A stretch of 64,000 nucleotides of DNA, taken from contig JANPZZ010000014.1 in NCBI GenBank assembly GCA_024707305.1, positions 166,524 through 230,523 of the forward strand, in the 5' to 3' direction. Position 1 is the first letter of the stretch, and each line of letters begins with the position of its first letter. The position numbers were made by a program, and so were the translations under genes. Source of the stretch: Chitinophagaceae bacterium. Its GTDB lineage: Bacteria > Bacteroidota > Bacteroidia > Chitinophagales > Chitinophagaceae. The notes below the pieces were generated by a model. That model saw nothing but the letters and a program-made list of their open reading frames with translations, had not been told where the DNA came from and made no database searches. This document shows positions 28,741-38,449 of the stretch, piece after piece.

Positions 28741-29292
28741 ATGGCTCCGGCATTAGCACGCATACAGGCTCTGGTAAATGAATACAATCAGATTTTGGCC
28801 AACACGGTAAACTATCGTGAACAATGGCAAACGAAAACCCGCGACCAGTTGAAACAATATTTTGAAACCATCATCGCAGAAACGGGACTCAAAGCGCGCG
28901 TGTATGTGCGCGGGCAAATTGAAAACCTGGAAGCAATTGTTTTTGATCTCGGTCGCGTAAGCAGCGGGCTTTCTGAAAATCTTGAAAATACCGACCTCAA
29001 ACATACCATGGTTAAAAACAACGGTTCGCTGGTATACCAGCAACTGTTTAATGGAAAACTGATGGTGATGTTTTCCAATCCACATATCGAGGGATATGGC
29101 GAAGAGAAACCCCCACGCAGCCTGGAAATCTTACGCCCCGATGAGGTAACGGAAGACCTGATTTATAGCCATGTGGAACGCCTGATCAACGATATCATCG
29201 AGTGGGAAGATTTTGACGATGATGACAGCAAAAAGAAAGTGGCTTTTCAACCCATCGGTTTCCAGCATACTACTGGTAACGGGCAATCCTGA
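28741..29292 (+). CDS. Conserved hypothetical protein
   Basis: 183 residues, no signal peptide. The N-terminal half is helical and charged (MAPALARIQALVNEYNQILA). The middle has ARVYVRGQIENLEAIVFDLGRVSSG and QQLFNGKLMVMFSNPHIEGYGE, a mixed alpha/beta pattern. An acidic tail (EWEDFDDDDSKKK) follows. I do not recognise the family and no function can be assigned. It stands alone, with a roughly 70-base gap to the META gene in the same direction. Confidence 0.6.
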   Translation: MAPALARIQALVNEYNQILANTVNYREQWQTKTRDQLKQYFETIIAETGLKARVYVRGQIENLEAIVFDLGRVSSGLSENLENTDLKHTMVKNNGSLVYQQLFNGKLMVMFSNPHIEGYGEEKPPRSLEILRPDEVTEDLIYSHVERLINDIIEWEDFDDDDSKKKVAFQPIGFQHTTGNGQS

Positions 29293-29359
29293 TTATTGTA
29301 TGATTTTTGCGGCTGAATGGTCGGGATGAAAACAATTCCGCTCATCAATTATTGCTTTT

Positions 29360-29785
29360 ATGAAAAAGTTACTTATTGCTTCACTTGCACTGGTGATGCT
29401 GTCAACCGCCTGTAACAATGCAAAAAGCCTGACAGGTATGAAAAGCCTGCTCAATGCAAAATGGAACCTGCAATCGATCGCTGACTATTCAGATGTTGCA
29501 GGATTGTTTAATGGTAAAATGCCATTTCTGCAATTTGATTCAGACGCCATGCGAGTATCAGGAAATACCGGCTGCAACAGCCTGAATGGGCCATTTAACC
29601 TGGAACCAAAAGGAAAATTGATTTTTGGTGCGCTGGCAACCACGAAAATGGCCTGCCCCGGAAATGGGGAGGCTGTCTTTACCAACGCATTAAACAAAGT
29701 TACTAATTTCTCGATAAGTGATAACGTGCTTACGCTGCTCAATGGCAACAATACGGTAATGCAACTGGTAAAGAGTGCTGAATAA
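29360..29785 (+). CDS. META-domain lipoprotein, HslJ-like
   Basis: 141 residues. The signal ends in LSTACNNAKS, a lipobox with Cys18. The META domain follows: LNAKWNLQSI, QFDSDAMRVSGNTGCNSLNGPF, FGALATTKMACPG, and FSISDNVLTLLNGNNTVMQLVK. These TGCN, TKMACP and strand motifs are characteristic. Related HslJ proteins are heat-inducible outer-membrane proteins in other bacteria; the role here is inferred. Confidence 0.88.
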   Translation: MKKLLIASLALVMLSTACNNAKSLTGMKSLLNAKWNLQSIADYSDVAGLFNGKMPFLQFDSDAMRVSGNTGCNSLNGPFNLEPKGKLIFGALATTKMACPGNGEAVFTNALNKVTNFSISDNVLTLLNGNNTVMQLVKSAE

Positions 29786-29791
29786 GCTGGT

Positions 29792-31397
29792 TTAATTTTT
29801 CAGGATTATAAACTCCACACGTCGGTTCAACTGCCGGTTGAGGTCGGTGTCGTTTGCAACAACAGGTTTTGTTTCCCCATAACCTTTTGATGTGAGCCTT
29901 TTGGGATCTATACCTTTTGAAAGTATGTATTCCATTACCGATCGGGCGCGGTTATCGGAAAGTGTGAAGTTGTATTCATCTGAACCACGGCTATCGGTGT
30001 GGGCACTCAGTTCGATTTCAATGGCAGGATTTTCGTTTAATAGTTTCACCACACGATCCAGTTCCACAAAAGATTCCGGTCGCAGATTCCATTTATCAAA
30101 ATCGAAAAATACATTGTTGAGGCGAACCACGGTTCCGATTTCAATTGGCATCAGATAGAGGTCTTTATGAATTTCCATCATTCCTGATTTCACCAGCGAA
30201 TCCAGTTTCAGATTTTCAGATTGCGCAAAGAAATGATCGGCGGTTGCGCGAATCAGGTAGTTTTTATCATAAGGCAAAACAATCTTAAACGAGCCATCGT
30301 CGGGATGTGAAACACCATTACCCGCTTCAGCACCCATTGGCAGCGTTTGATACACCAGGTTGGCACTGATGGGTTGTTTTGTTTTTGCGTTATAGACATT
30401 ACCTGTTACAATTACTACCGGGTTCGGCTTTTTCTTTCTCCAAAAGTTTAATTCTTACGATATCACTTTCGCCGTAAGTATCCAGACTCGTAGTCATATA
30501 AGCATATTCACCTCCGGCATCTAACGTAAAAAATGCGTCCCAGTCGGGTGTATTGATGGGCTCTCCGAGGTTTTTGGGTTCCGACCATTTCTGCCAGGTA
30601 TCATCCAGCCGTGTACTCATCCAGATGTCGTTGTCGCCAAGCCCACCCGGGCGATCGCTGCTGAAATAAAGTGTCTCTCCATCTGCTGCCAGGTAGGGTG
30701 TCATTTCATTGTATTTGGGCAGGTTAATTGTTTTACCCAGGCTTTTAGGTTCACTCCATGTATCATCTGGTTGAAGAAAGCTTACATAGATATCGTTGTT
30801 GTAACCTCCCGATTGCTCGCTCATGTAGAGTAAAAGTGTCTGCCCATCCTGTGCCATCGTGGCACCGTTCTGCCTGCCGCGATCATATTTCTGGTAATTA
30901 CGAATCTTTAACGCATTGGGTTTGCTCCAGCCACCATTTTTGGTGCGGTAACTCAGACTCATTCCATTTCCTACATAGTCTCCATCAATAAAGGCGTTGC
31001 GGATAAGAATTTTGTTTTTATCTGGTGAAATCCAGTACACCGCGTTGTAATGATAGGTATTCAATGGATAGCCCACATGCATGGCTTCCCCCCAGTTGCC
31101 GTTGCTATCGCGTTCGGCAAACCAGATATCCTGCGAATTACTCACCGAACGATAACTTGTATTGTAAGGATGATTTTCCACAATAAAGAAAAGCAGGTTT
31201 CCATCGGCAGAAACGGTAGGACGCAATTCCGCAAATTCTGAGTTTACGTTAAAACCCAGATTCTCAACCTTAATAATCGTGGATGCTTTAATAACGTGGT
31301 CTTTTTGTTCTTTCAATGGCGCAGAAGTATCAGCCATTTGTGCCATTGTCGTGTACAACAATAGCATACAAAAAGATAGCAGGATGATTTTTTTCAC
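29792..31397 (-). CDS. OmpA-family protein with PD40 propeller, PorE-like, frameshifted
   Basis: About 535 residues. A signal peptide is followed by WD40/PD40-like repeats: ELRPTVSADGNLLFFIVEN, NEMTPYLAADGETLYFSSDRPGGLGDNDIW, AFFTLDAGGEYAYMTTSL. Next is a short carboxypeptidase-regulatory-like strand region, then an OmpA domain with NNVFFDFDKWNLRPES, LSAHTDSRGSDEYN and LSDNRARSV. One extra base in the C/G run at 30420-30422 splits the gene. The layout resembles type IX secretion protein PorE without its TPR part, and it probably anchors to peptidoglycan. Secretion involvement is inference. Confidence 0.82.
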
Positions 31398-31469
31398 GGA
31401 ATGGATTTTCTATTGCCGAAAACTAGTGAAAAAACCTTTGCCGGAGTAGGGGGAAGTACGTAGAAGAAA

Positions 31470-31503
31470 TACGAGGATCGATCATCGGACATCGGTCATC
31501 GAT
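31470..31503. repeat. Short CGATG word array
   Basis: About four 7-base words (atcgatc, atcggac, atcggtc, atcgatt) on the plus strand, two bases from the stop of the LLM gene. Only one arm is seen. It belongs to the GTCGATG family. Confidence 0.6.
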
Positions 31504-31504
31504 T

Positions 31505-32534
31505 TTATATACTCTTTCTCACTTCCGGCGCTACTTTGGTTCCGAAGAGTTCAATACTTTTCAGCAGATCTTTTTTGCGGCAGTGAGCCCACAGTCATTT
31601 GCGCGAGGAAGCGGGTGTTGCCAAATAGCTCGTATTGATATAAAATTTTGTCGACAACCTCTGCAGGGCTGCCTACCATTAATGATGCTTTGGGTGCACG
31701 CATCGATTCAAACTGCGGGCGAGTGGTGGGTGGCCAGCCACGTTCTTTGCCAATCTGCGTCATCATAGCTGCATAAGAAGGGAAAAATATATCGGCAGCT
31801 CTTTGTGAATCTTCTGCAATAAAAACATGACCGTTGATACCAAGTTGAAACTGATCAGCCGGGTGACCAGATTCCTGTAAAGACTTCCGATATAAATCAG
31901 TGAGTGGTTTAAACCTTGCAGGCATTCCGCCAATGATTGCAAGTGCCATTGGTAAACCCAAAGTACCGGCACGCACCACGGAGGCGGGCGTACCGCCCAC
32001 TGCAATCCAGATAGGCAACTTTTCCTGAGCAGGCCGCGGATAAACTCCCAGCCCGGGAATAGGCGCACGGTATTTCCCATTCCATTTTATTTTCTCTTCT
32101 TTATTCAATTGTAACAACAGCTCCAGCTTCTCGGTGAAGAGCACATCATAATCATCCAGGTCATATCCAAACAAGGGAAACGACTCGATGAAAGAACCGC
32201 GACCAGCCATAATTTCGGCACGGCCATTCGATATTAAATCGACTGTAGCAAATTGTTCGAATACGCGGACCGGATCATCAGAACTAAGAACGGTCACTGC
32301 ACTGGAAAGCCGAATATTTTTTGTTTGCGCAGCTGCGGCACCGAGCACCACCGCTGGCGATGATACCAGGTAATCCTGGCGATGATGTTCACCAATTGCA
32401 AAAACATCCAGTCCCACTTCTTCGGTCAGCCTGATCTCTTCCAGCAGATCCGCCATGCGTTGTGCACCACTTATCTTTTTACCATCGGGGCTGTCTGCCG
32501 TATAATCGCCAAAGCTGTAAATGCCGAATTCCAT
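31505..32534 (-). CDS. LLM-class flavin-dependent oxidoreductase, frameshifted 3' end
   Basis: About 343 residues. It belongs to the luciferase-like TIM-barrel family. It starts [20 protein letters not shown]. The motifs [68 protein letters not shown] and [17 protein letters not shown] are typical. One A is extra at 31571-31576; correcting it restores [21 protein letters not shown] with the stop at 31505. The substrate is unknown, and flavin use is inferred from the family. Confidence 0.9.
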
Positions 32535-32578
32535 TGTTTATAAATTGAACATCTCTAACAATAATAAAGACTAAAGGT

Positions 32579-33544
32579 TTAGTTCGTCGTGTTGATCACA
32601 TTCAGCAGGCTGTTGGGCTGGCGTGCATCGCCTGCAATCTGCCAGATCATCACGCCTGCGGCTTTGCTGTTGATGGCGAATTTTACTTTCTCACGGATCG
32701 TTTTTTTCCCGTTATAATAAATAGTTCCACCGGCTGCAACCTTTACCGAATCATCATCCACCGAATTAGGAAACTGTCTTGCAATATTGCCGAAAGTGAG
32801 ACCCGTTGGTGCGCCCGGCCCAAAACCATATCCATAAAATGGAAGCCCGATTGTAAGTTTTGACGGCGCCTGGCCGCGGGTTTGTGTGAAATAATTAAAA
32901 TCGTTTACTGCCATCGAATAAGGCGAATGTTGCCCGGCATTTGCAGGATTCCAGGGGCCGGTTTTATCATAACTCATGATGTGAATCATATCAAATTGCG
33001 CGAGTGTTGTATCATGAATCTGGTTGGCATTCCAACTGGCAAGTGCTGCGGTAGTTAATTTGTTCACCGCTTTCATTGCACGATGAACAGCAGCAACAAA
33101 AGGCGCGTAATCTTCGTTAATTAATGCATTTTCCAGATCTACATCCACGCCATCGAAGCTGTTGGCAACAGCAAACTGCGCAATGGCCTGTGCAAATGCA
33201 TCTCGTTTGTCAGCCTTGATCAGATCGGCAATGTAGGCGGGCGGTTCACCTCCGCCAATGGAAAAGAATACACGCACATTTTCAGCATGTCCTTTAGTTG
33301 TAAGTTGTGTATATGCGCTATTGGGCGTAAAACTGCCGTCAGCTTCAGGATTTAAAAAAGCAAGATTGAGATCTGTAATACCTTTCCAGCCCAGGGTATC
33401 CATACCCAGGTGCCAGTCGTTGTCATGGCTTAGTAAATAACCGACCACGCGGAGGTTATTAGATCCACCGGTTACTTCTTTCTTACCCGACTGACAGGAG
33501 CTGATTGAAACCAGAGCGAGGACGGTCACGAGGAAATTCTTCAT
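32579..33544 (-). CDS. Glycoside hydrolase family 18 lipoprotein
   Basis: 321 residues. The signal ends in VSISSCQSG with lipobox Cys17. The GH18 barrel starts with LRVVGYLLSH, then FFSIGGGEPPAY (the SxGG motif). The catalytic DGVDVDLE is at residues 131-138 with Glu138, and MSYDKTGPW is the MxYD motif. LTIGLPFYGYGFG and GVMIWQIAGDA complete the fold. It likely cleaves N-acetylglucosamine polymers outside the cell; chitin as the actual substrate is inference. Confidence 0.92.
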   Translation of the reverse strand: MKNFLVTVLALVSISSCQSGKKEVTGGSNNLRVVGYLLSHDNDWHLGMDTLGWKGITDLNLAFLNPEADGSFTPNSAYTQLTTKGHAENVRVFFSIGGGEPPAYIADLIKADKRDAFAQAIAQFAVANSFDGVDVDLENALINEDYAPFVAAVHRAMKAVNKLTTAALASWNANQIHDTTLAQFDMIHIMSYDKTGPWNPANAGQHSPYSMAVNDFNYFTQTRGQAPSKLTIGLPFYGYGFGPGAPTGLTFGNIARQFPNSVDDDSVKVAAGGTIYYNGKKTIREKVKFAINSKAAGVMIWQIAGDARQPNSLLNVINTTN

Positions 33545-33676
33545 AGTGCTTCGTATTAATTTATTGATCTGTGAAAGTCAAAATTGTATAATCTATACCA
33601 CGATTTTAATCGAGAAAGTTAAATCGAATTTTGTTATTACAGGAATGTCTTTGTAACTTCTGGAAACCTTTTTTCC

Positions 33677-34219
33677 ATGAAACACAAAAAATGGGTGTCG
33701 TTTCCTGAACTGCTCACAAACCGGTTGTTGCTACGTAAACTGGAACCTGCCGATGCTGCCGCCATTTTTGCTTTGCGTTCCGATCCCATTGTCAACCGAT
33801 ATGTAGTACGGCCACCTGTTTCAGATATTGAGGATGGAATTCGTTTTATTCATCGTATCAATACCTCCGTTGCTGAAGGTGATTGCCTTTATTGGGCTGT
33901 TGTGCCCAAGCAATCAGAGGAACTGATCGGGACTATTTGTCTTTGGAACTGGAATCACCAATACAAGCATGCCGAAATTGGTTTTGAACTGATGCCCCAC
34001 TGGCAGGGTAAAGGATATATGCATGAAGCGGTAGGAAAGGTGTTGCCTTATGCATTTGACGAACTTCATTTCAATAAAATTGAGGCGTGGATTCACCAGG
34101 AAAATAAAGCAGCGATAAAATTGGTTGTTAAAAATGGTTTTGAACCTGCTAAAACGCAAAGTTCTAGTGAAACTGACAAAGCAATTGTAATATATTGCAA
34201 GTGTAAACCCGGCAGTTAG
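33677..34219 (+). CDS. GNAT-family N-acetyltransferase, RimJ/RimL-like
   Basis: 180 residues. FPELLTNRLLLRKLEPADAAAIFALR is a typical N-terminus. LIGTICLWNWNHQYKHAEIGFELMPHWQGKG is the acetyl-CoA-binding block. YAFDELHFNKIEAWIHQENKAAIKLVVKNGFE is the C-terminal block. It acetylates amino groups, possibly of ribosomal proteins or small molecules; the substrate is unknown. The frame is intact. The aspartic protease gene begins about 17 bases after its stop. Confidence 0.88.
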   Translation: MKHKKWVSFPELLTNRLLLRKLEPADAAAIFALRSDPIVNRYVVRPPVSDIEDGIRFIHRINTSVAEGDCLYWAVVPKQSEELIGTICLWNWNHQYKHAEIGFELMPHWQGKGYMHEAVGKVLPYAFDELHFNKIEAWIHQENKAAIKLVVKNGFEPAKTQSSSETDKAIVIYCKCKPGS

Positions 34220-34235
34220 CGCAAAACCAACAACC

Positions 34236-35216
34236 ATCAGGCTTCGATATAAAATATTTTTAAGCATTCAGGCATGGCTTTTCAGCCTTGCCTGTTATGC
34301 CAATACGTCGGAACATGATAGTCTCATTCTTCGAAGCGGCTTACCCAATATCGATCCGATTGTAACTTCGGATTCTGCTGATTGTGTAATTCCATTTACC
34401 CGTGCTAGTAACCTGATTCTGATTAAAGCGCGAATTGATTCTATCGAAGGCAATTTCGTTTTGGATACGGGCGCACCGCATCTGGTATTGAACATGACCT
34501 ATTTTCGTGATCTTCCGCCTTCCAGAATGGTTTCTTTTGGAGATGCAGGAGGCATAACGGGTGAGGCATCAGGCAATTCACCAACAGATATCTCGCTGTT
34601 AACCCTGGGACCGATACGTTTCTCAAAAATGGTCGCCGACAGGGCGAACCTGGGTCATATAGAAAATAGTCGCGGCGTAAAAATTCTCGGGTTGCTGGGT
34701 GTGCAATTGTTTAAACGTTTTGAACTCATCATAGATTACGAAAGTTCCCGGCTCTACCTGCATCTGATTTCACGTAAAGAATCGTCCAGCTACCAAAGCC
34801 AGCAATTGAAAGACCCGGAAACTTATCATACTTTCCCTATCAATATCCAGGAAAATAAGTTGCTGACCAATGTGCATGTAGGAGGAAAGAAACTCATTTT
34901 TGTGATTGACACCGGTGCGGAAGCAAACGTGCTCGATAGCCGGCTGCCCGATCGCATTTTTGAAAACGTATCCATTACCCGACGTGTGGTGTTAACTGGA
35001 AGTGGCAGTACGAAAATTGAAGCCCTGTATGGCGATATGTCGAATATGAAGATGGGAGAGCTCGCGATTTCAAGCTTGCCGGTTCTCGTGACCAACCTTG
35101 AAAAGCTTTGTTTCACGTATGACCGATGTATCGATGGTATGTTGGGTTTTGACTTTCTGTCGATGCAAAAAATTGGATTTAATTTTGTTCGCAATAAGAT
35201 GTATATCTGGAAATGA
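34236..35216 (+). CDS. Two-domain retropepsin-like aspartic protease, uncertain start
   Basis: About 327 residues in the longest open frame. No ATG, GTG or TTG lies ahead of a signal-like segment YKIFLSIQAWLFSLACYA, so the start may be a rare codon (the ATC at 34236 gives xRLRYKIFLSI) or hidden by an error. Two aspartic-protease motifs exist: FVLDTGAPHLVL near residue 76 and FVIDTGAEANVL near 225. Each is followed by a flap-like region and an LG(L/F) hydrophobic motif (ILGLLGVQLFKR, MLGFDFLS). Its stop overlaps the start of the CBM48 gene (ATGA), so the two are translated together. Confidence 0.8.
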   Translation: MRLRYKIFLSIQAWLFSLACYANTSEHDSLILRSGLPNIDPIVTSDSADCVIPFTRASNLILIKARIDSIEGNFVLDTGAPHLVLNMTYFRDLPPSRMVSFGDAGGITGEASGNSPTDISLLTLGPIRFSKMVADRANLGHIENSRGVKILGLLGVQLFKRFELIIDYESSRLYLHLISRKESSSYQSQQLKDPETYHTFPINIQENKLLTNVHVGGKKLIFVIDTGAEANVLDSRLPDRIFENVSITRRVVLTGSGSTKIEALYGDMSNMKMGELAISSLPVLVTNLEKLCFTYDRCIDGMLGFDFLSMQKIGFNFVRNKMYIWK

Positions 35217-36670
35217 ATAGATGTTACCATATCGTAAATAGACTACACCGGGTTATATTGATCCTGTGTGTGATGCTATGTGTAACAGCCAGCAATACCA
35301 TTGCCCAGGGGCCTGTGAAAAAGTATACGGTGAAGAATGGTAAAATGTATATCGAACTGGGAAAGAACCTGTCGTCGCAGGCAATTGACAGCTTCATCGT
35401 GCAGTTTGATTTGGGTGAATTGTATTTGAAAGAATTGCTGAAACGCAACATGCGCGATTCGCTTGAGAAATATGGATGGCAGGTAGAAGTGAACAACAAA
35501 GATTTGTTCATCCTCAGTAAACCTATGCTGGGTTTCGATAAAATAAAAGATCCCGGTGAGAAAATTCTGTTTACTGAAAACCGCGTCCGCAGTGGTACTT
35601 TGTTCCCTGCGGTAAGTAGCAGGGTGATTTTTGGAATGAATCGTTTTCGCGATAAGAACGATTTCAGGGTCGATGACTCGACAGTTGTTTTCTTCCTGAA
35701 AAATAATTTGCGTGCAAATAAGGTGTTTCTTTCCGGAAGTTTTGTAAACTGGTCGGAGACAGCGCTGCCCATGCAGAAAACCGATAGCGGATGGATTGCC
35801 AGCGTTAAAATTGGCCCCGGAAAATACTGGTATAAATTTATTATTGATGGAAGGTGGTTTGTTGACAACGACAACCGCAACCGCGAGAATGATGGCGAAG
35901 GGAATATCAATTCTGTTTACTTTAAAACGAATTATTTAATCACACTGGATACGTTTGTAAGAGCAAAACGGGTAAATGTGGCTGGTACTTTTAACAACTG
36001 GACTAACAACCAGCTACAAATGGAGAAAACCGATCGCGGCTGGCGATTACCAGTGTATCTTGGCGATGGCACGCATACTTATCGCTTTATTGTGGATGGA
36101 CGATGGATGGCAGATCCATTTAACCCCGACCGTGTTCCCAATGAATACAATGAATATAATTCAGTGATACGTGTGGGCAAACCTTATATCATCAAATTGG
36201 ATGGTTATACCCAAGCAAAACAGGTCATCCTTACTGGTTCGTTTAATGGCTGGAGACGCGATGAATTATTTATGCGCAAAACAGCAGATGGCTGGGAACT
36301 TCCTTATCATATTGGCCCGGGTAATTATGAATACCAGTTTGTTGTAGACGGAAAACGTTTGGGTAGTCCGCATGGGAATGGCAACCTTACCTTTACCATT
36401 CAGCCGAATTATACATTCAAATTAAATGGTTTTGCAAACGCAAAAACCGTTTACCTGGCTGGTGATTTCAATAACTGGTCGCCAAATGGTTTTCCCATGG
36501 AAAAAGTGGGAAATGAATGGGTATTGAAAGTTCATCTGTCTCCTGGTAAACATTTGTATAAATTTGTGGTTGACGGTAACTGGATCATTGATCCAGGGAA
36601 TAAACTCTGGGAACAAAATGAACATGGTACCGGCAACTCAGTTGTTTGGCTGGAAGCTATAAGAAACTAG
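35213..36670 (+). CDS. Secreted protein with four tandem CBM48/AMPK-like glycogen-binding domains
   Basis: 485 residues. The signal peptide ends in ASNTIAQG. A 110-residue region follows with no clear family. Four similar units of 80-90 residues come next, with repeat marks KVFLSGSFVNW, RVNVAGTFNNW, QVILTGSFNGW and TVYLAGDFNNW. Each is followed by a ...M.KT..GW segment and a YKF(I/V)(I/V)DG(R/N)W motif (degraded as VVDGKRLG in unit 3). No catalytic domain is seen. The units match AMPK-type CBM48, which bind alpha-glucans. The function is inferred from binding only. Confidence 0.85.
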   Translation: MNRCYHIVNRLHRVILILCVMLCVTASNTIAQGPVKKYTVKNGKMYIELGKNLSSQAIDSFIVQFDLGELYLKELLKRNMRDSLEKYGWQVEVNNKDLFILSKPMLGFDKIKDPGEKILFTENRVRSGTLFPAVSSRVIFGMNRFRDKNDFRVDDSTVVFFLKNNLRANKVFLSGSFVNWSETALPMQKTDSGWIASVKIGPGKYWYKFIIDGRWFVDNDNRNRENDGEGNINSVYFKTNYLITLDTFVRAKRVNVAGTFNNWTNNQLQMEKTDRGWRLPVYLGDGTHTYRFIVDGRWMADPFNPDRVPNEYNEYNSVIRVGKPYIIKLDGYTQAKQVILTGSFNGWRRDELFMRKTADGWELPYHIGPGNYEYQFVVDGKRLGSPHGNGNLTFTIQPNYTFKLNGFANAKTVYLAGDFNNWSPNGFPMEKVGNEWVLKVHLSPGKHLYKFVVDGNWIIDPGNKLWEQNEHGTGNSVVWLEAIRN

Positions 36671-36699
36671 CGCTGCTGCGTTAAAATGTTTTCTCATGA

Positions 36700-36735
36700 C
36701 GGATCGTTGCAATTTTGTTTTGTGTAAACGATCCG
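36700..36735. repeat. 9-bp inverted repeat ahead of the aldose epimerase gene
   Basis: CGGATCGTT (36700-36708) pairs with AACGATCCG (36727-36735) around an 18-base spacer. It is 16 bases before the start. It could be an operator, or end the CBM48 transcript; there is no T-run. Confidence 0.45.
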
Positions 36736-36751
36736 CTATAAACCTATAATC

Positions 36752-37627
36752 TTGAGCAAAATTTTTACCCTTGAATCCGCTTCACTACGTGTTGATGTAA
36801 TCAGCAAAGGCGCCGAATTGCAATCGCTTTACAATAAAGATCAACAGCTTGAATATTTGTGGCAGGGCGATCCTGCTTTTTGGGGCAAACGTTCGCCGGT
36901 GCTGTTTCCAATTGTTGGCACATTAAAGGAAAATCGATTTAACTATAAAGAGCAATCTTTTTCGCTGAACCGTCACGGTTTTGCCCGCGAAATGGATTTT
37001 GAACTTTCTGAGCAGACACCAGATAAACTTGTATTTGCACTTACTGATTCTGCAAAAACCAAAGAAGCTTTTCCATTTTCATTTCGGTTTGAAGTGGAAT
37101 ATCGTTTAGCGGGTAGCGTTTTATCCGTTACCTATCGCGTTAAGAATCCATCTGATGAAACCATTTGGTTTTCGGTGGGCGCGCATCCTGCATTTCGCGT
37201 TCCACTTGCTGCAGATACAAACTATGAAGATTACTTTCTGGAATTTGAAAAACCGGAAACGGTGGGCCGCTGGTTGATTGTAGAAGGTGGATTAATAGGG
37301 AAAGGCACAGAACCGTTATTGAACAATGAGCGCAGGCTTTCCTTAACACGCGAATTGTTTGCGCGCGATGCAGTGGTGTTAAAAGGATTGCATTCTGAAA
37401 AAATGCGGCTGGGCTGTATGAAGAATAATCTCGGTTTTGAATTCAGTTATCCGGGTTTTCCTTTTATGGGCATCTGGGCGGCACCGGGTGCCGATTTTGT
37501 ATGTATTGAGCCCTGGTGTGGTATTGCCGACAGCATCGACGCTTCGGGAAAAATAGAAGAAAAAGAAGGGATAGAAAACGTCAGTGCCGGCGGTATTTTT
37601 GAAAGAACATGGAGTGTTTCATTTTAA
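36752..37627 (+). CDS. Aldose 1-epimerase-like protein
   Basis: 291 residues, galactose mutarotase fold. The TTG start gives MSKIFTLESASLRVDVIS; no ATG alternative is visible. Motifs: GDPAFWGKRSPVLFPIVG, NRHGFARE, WFSVGAHPAFRVP with the conserved His, and WCGIADSIDASG. This pattern matches the YeaD/LacX-type subfamily of epimerases, which act on sugars or sugar phosphates. The frame is intact. The neighbouring CBM48 gene suggests a link to glucan use, but that is only inference. Confidence 0.85.
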   Translation: MSKIFTLESASLRVDVISKGAELQSLYNKDQQLEYLWQGDPAFWGKRSPVLFPIVGTLKENRFNYKEQSFSLNRHGFAREMDFELSEQTPDKLVFALTDSAKTKEAFPFSFRFEVEYRLAGSVLSVTYRVKNPSDETIWFSVGAHPAFRVPLAADTNYEDYFLEFEKPETVGRWLIVEGGLIGKGTEPLLNNERRLSLTRELFARDAVVLKGLHSEKMRLGCMKNNLGFEFSYPGFPFMGIWAAPGADFVCIEPWCGIADSIDASGKIEEKEGIENVSAGGIFERTWSVSF

Positions 37628-37655
37628 TAGGTTGAAATAATCCTGATTTGTAAAT

Positions 37656-38438
37656 GTGAAAGAAGAATTAACTAAACCGGTATATTTTGCTTCGGAAACT
37701 TCGATCGTGCGCGCGGTATGGAGTGTGCGTGATACAACATTGTTTGTATTCGCCGGAGCTGCTGCTGAGTTTGCTTTGAATAAAGCTGTAGACTGGTTGT
37801 ACTTTACCGGCCGATTGCCCGCAGATCCACTGGGTCGCTTATTTTCCACGGTTCAATATGCAAAGAAGATTGTATTTGCAACGGAAGTAGAGGCCTTCAA
37901 AGCCATCGACATTATAACATCCATTCACAAAGGAATTGAAAATAAACGCGGCAGCGTCATTCCCGACTGGGCTTATCGCGATGTCCTTTTTATGTTGATT
38001 CATTATTCGATCGCTTCCTTTGAATTGCTCGATCGGAAAATGACGGACGATGAGAAGGAAGAGTTATACAATGTTTTCTACCGCATGGGGCAAAGAATGA
38101 TGTTGCACGGATTACCTCCGGATTATCAATCATGGGTTCCGGTTCGTGACCAGCATCTGCGAGAGAATCTTCAAAGAAGTCATTATACAGAAGATCTCTT
38201 CAAACAATACCGAAAACATCTGGGTTGGTTCCGTTACTGGTTGTTGAGGGAAGTGCAAATCATGAGTTGCCCAAAGCAGGTGAGAACCTATCTCGGCCTG
38301 CGCAGCTTTTCCTGGGCAAAACCATTGCTGATTGCCTACAAATGGAGTCGCGGAACCGGGCTTGACAGCCTGGCGCAAAAGTTGTTGTTGCCTGCTAAAT
38401 ACAAGAAAGAATTGAATGAGATGGTTGGTGCGGGATGA
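37656..38438 (+). CDS. MpaB/DUF2236-family oxygenase-like protein
   Basis: 260 residues, GTG start at 37656. The core includes DPLGRLFSTVQYAKKIVFAT and AFKAIDIITSIHKGIE, the heme-ligand-like HIYVH region replaced by DWAYRDVLFMLIHYSIASFEL, and ALLERRL-like LLDRKMTDDEKEELYN, with YWLLREVQIM. It fits the MpaB/rubber-oxygenase superfamily (DUF2236). These proteins bind heme b in known members; the substrate here is unknown. It is 28 bases after the epimerase gene, a possible operon. Confidence 0.78.
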   Translation: MKEELTKPVYFASETSIVRAVWSVRDTTLFVFAGAAAEFALNKAVDWLYFTGRLPADPLGRLFSTVQYAKKIVFATEVEAFKAIDIITSIHKGIENKRGSVIPDWAYRDVLFMLIHYSIASFELLDRKMTDDEKEELYNVFYRMGQRMMLHGLPPDYQSWVPVRDQHLRENLQRSHYTEDLFKQYRKHLGWFRYWLLREVQIMSCPKQVRTYLGLRSFSWAKPLLIAYKWSRGTGLDSLAQKLLLPAKYKKELNEMVGAG

Positions 38439-38449
38439 TCCGTAACAAC

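Noticed and set aside
37640..37849. Small minus-strand frame opposite the MpaB-like gene
   Set aside because: No family pattern; it lies antisense to a well-supported gene.
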